The notes beneath the pieces are model-generated. The model saw nothing but the letters and a program-made list of their open reading frames with translations, ran no database searches and was not told where the DNA came from. The translations under genes and the position numbers were made by a program. A stretch of DNA of 13,453 nt from an uncultured Haemophilus sp. (lineage in GTDB: Bacteria > Pseudomonadota > Gammaproteobacteria > Enterobacterales > Pasteurellaceae). Each line of letters opens with the position of its first letter. The stretch's first letter is position 1. The stretch is taken from NCBI RefSeq assembly GCF_905207935.1, contig NZ_CAJLNI010000048.1, positions 1 to 13,453 of the forward strand. Direction: 5' to 3'. Below are positions 13,017 through 13,453 of this stretch, piece after piece.

Positions 13017-13385
13017 TTATTTCAAACCTTTTTTAACCAAATCTTCATAACCACCATGGTTGGTTACATTGGTATAGCCGGCATTTTTCAGCTCAGTGAG
13101 TGCGGCTTCGGCACGGCGACCTCTACGACAATAAAGGTTGATCGGGGCATCTTTATCTGAGCCAATCGCTTTAACGCCTTCAACGATTTTATCGTGTGGA
13201 ATATTCACTGCACCTTGTAAATGACCAGCATTAAACTCCTCAGCAGAACGCACATCAATCCAAACGCCTTTTGCTTTTTCTGGTTGTACTGCACTTTGTT
13301 CCGTTTGTGGTGCCGTATTCGCAGAAGCAAAAAAAGGTACAGCAATCGCTGCCGCAGAAAGTACTGCTGTGAATAATTTTTTCAT
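13017..13385 (-). CDS. Periplasmic single-domain rhodanese (PspE-like)
   Basis: Exported sulfurtransferase of 122 residues. A signal peptide (MKKLF, hydrophobic core, ASA cleavage near 22/23) is followed by a Gln/Pro-rich spacer and one rhodanese domain (about 40-122). VWIDVRSAEEFNAGHLQGAVNIPH style motifs (41-64, DVR and GH..GA.NIPH) and the active-site loop CRRGRRA with catalytic Cys86 are intact; the arginine-rich loop resembles PspE-type enzymes, which transfer sulfur from thiosulfate to cyanide or thiols in vitro. AGGAG (complement of 13394-13398) stands 8 nt before the ATG. The gene is convergent with the Tli4-like gene and seems to be alone. Physiological substrate unknown. Confidence 0.9.
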   Translation of the reverse strand: MKKLFTAVLSAAAIAVPFFASANTAPQTEQSAVQPEKAKGVWIDVRSAEEFNAGHLQGAVNIPHDKIVEGVKAIGSDKDAPINLYCRRGRRAEAALTELKNAGYTNVTNHGGYEDLVKKGLK

Positions 13386-13421
13386 TATTCAATCTCCTAT
13401 TAAATAGAAATAATATATTTA

Positions 13422-13437
13422 CCTAAATAAATTTAGG
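13422..13437. promoter_or_regulatory. Palindrome in the rhodanese upstream region
   Basis: CCTAAAT-AA-ATTTAGG is a perfect 7+2+7 palindrome 36 bp upstream of the rhodanese start, within the likely promoter region. It could be an operator. I do not recognise a regulator consensus, and AT-rich DNA gives such repeats by chance fairly often. Confidence 0.35.
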
Positions 13438-13453
13438 GGTTATGTAAAACTAA

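Noticed and set aside
1..13453. CRISPR array, tRNA or rRNA genes
   Set aside because: No regularly spaced direct repeats, cloverleaf-like segments or ribosomal RNA sequence were seen on either strand.

Overview
The window looks like chromosome from a Haemophilus-type member of the Pasteurellaceae (Haemophilus parainfluenzae or a near relative is a reasonable guess, not proven). The main reason is ten perfect copies of the Haemophilus DNA-uptake signal core AAGTGCGGT (either strand), about one per 1.3 kb, plus uvrA and ssb divergent around a LexA box and a generally AT-rich base composition.

Layout. 1-1615: end of emrA and complete emrB, a multidrug efflux pair. 1672-5133: SOS repair core, uvrA (minus) and ssb (plus) sharing a 162-bp control region with a CTG-N10-CAG LexA box that overlaps the uvrA -35. 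5200-6632: an accessory stretch full of gene debris: a frameshifted 3' end of an unidentified protein, an intact secreted 196-residue protein, a tiny broken ORF, a lipoprotein gene knocked out of frame at an A8 tract, and a GC-rich fragment of another gene. 6704-9565: a visibly GC-richer block holding a KefB/KefC-type cation:proton antiporter and a broken metallo-beta-lactamase-fold hydrolase gene, yet still carrying Haemophilus-type uptake signals, which suggests transfer from a GC-richer Pasteurellaceae. 9566-9992: the left end of a Neisseria-type IS5-family insertion sequence, truncated, sitting where the shared promoter of the hydrolase and a divergent MarR regulator should be; only the last ~42 codons of that regulator remain (to 10119). 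10120-10751: about 630 bp of AT-rich non-coding DNA with hairpins and a possible small RNA. 10752-11546: a formate/nitrite-type channel. 11792-12865: a lipoprotein resembling Tli4, the periplasmic immunity protein against type VI secretion phospholipases, with no effector beside it. 13017-13385: an exported single-domain rhodanese on the minus strand.

Working together: emrAB form one efflux unit, with the emrA stop inside the emrB ribosome-binding site. uvrA and ssb are co-located DNA-damage genes. The accessory genes do not form an obvious pathway. The best unifying idea is that 5200-6480 and 11690-12865 are remains of interbacterial toxin/immunity loci in which immunity-like exported proteins were kept while toxin parts decayed; this is inference. 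Intergenic regions are dominated by paired uptake signals acting as terminator hairpins, two of which mix the Haemophilus (AAGTGCGGT) and Actinobacillus (ACAAGCGGT) dialects.
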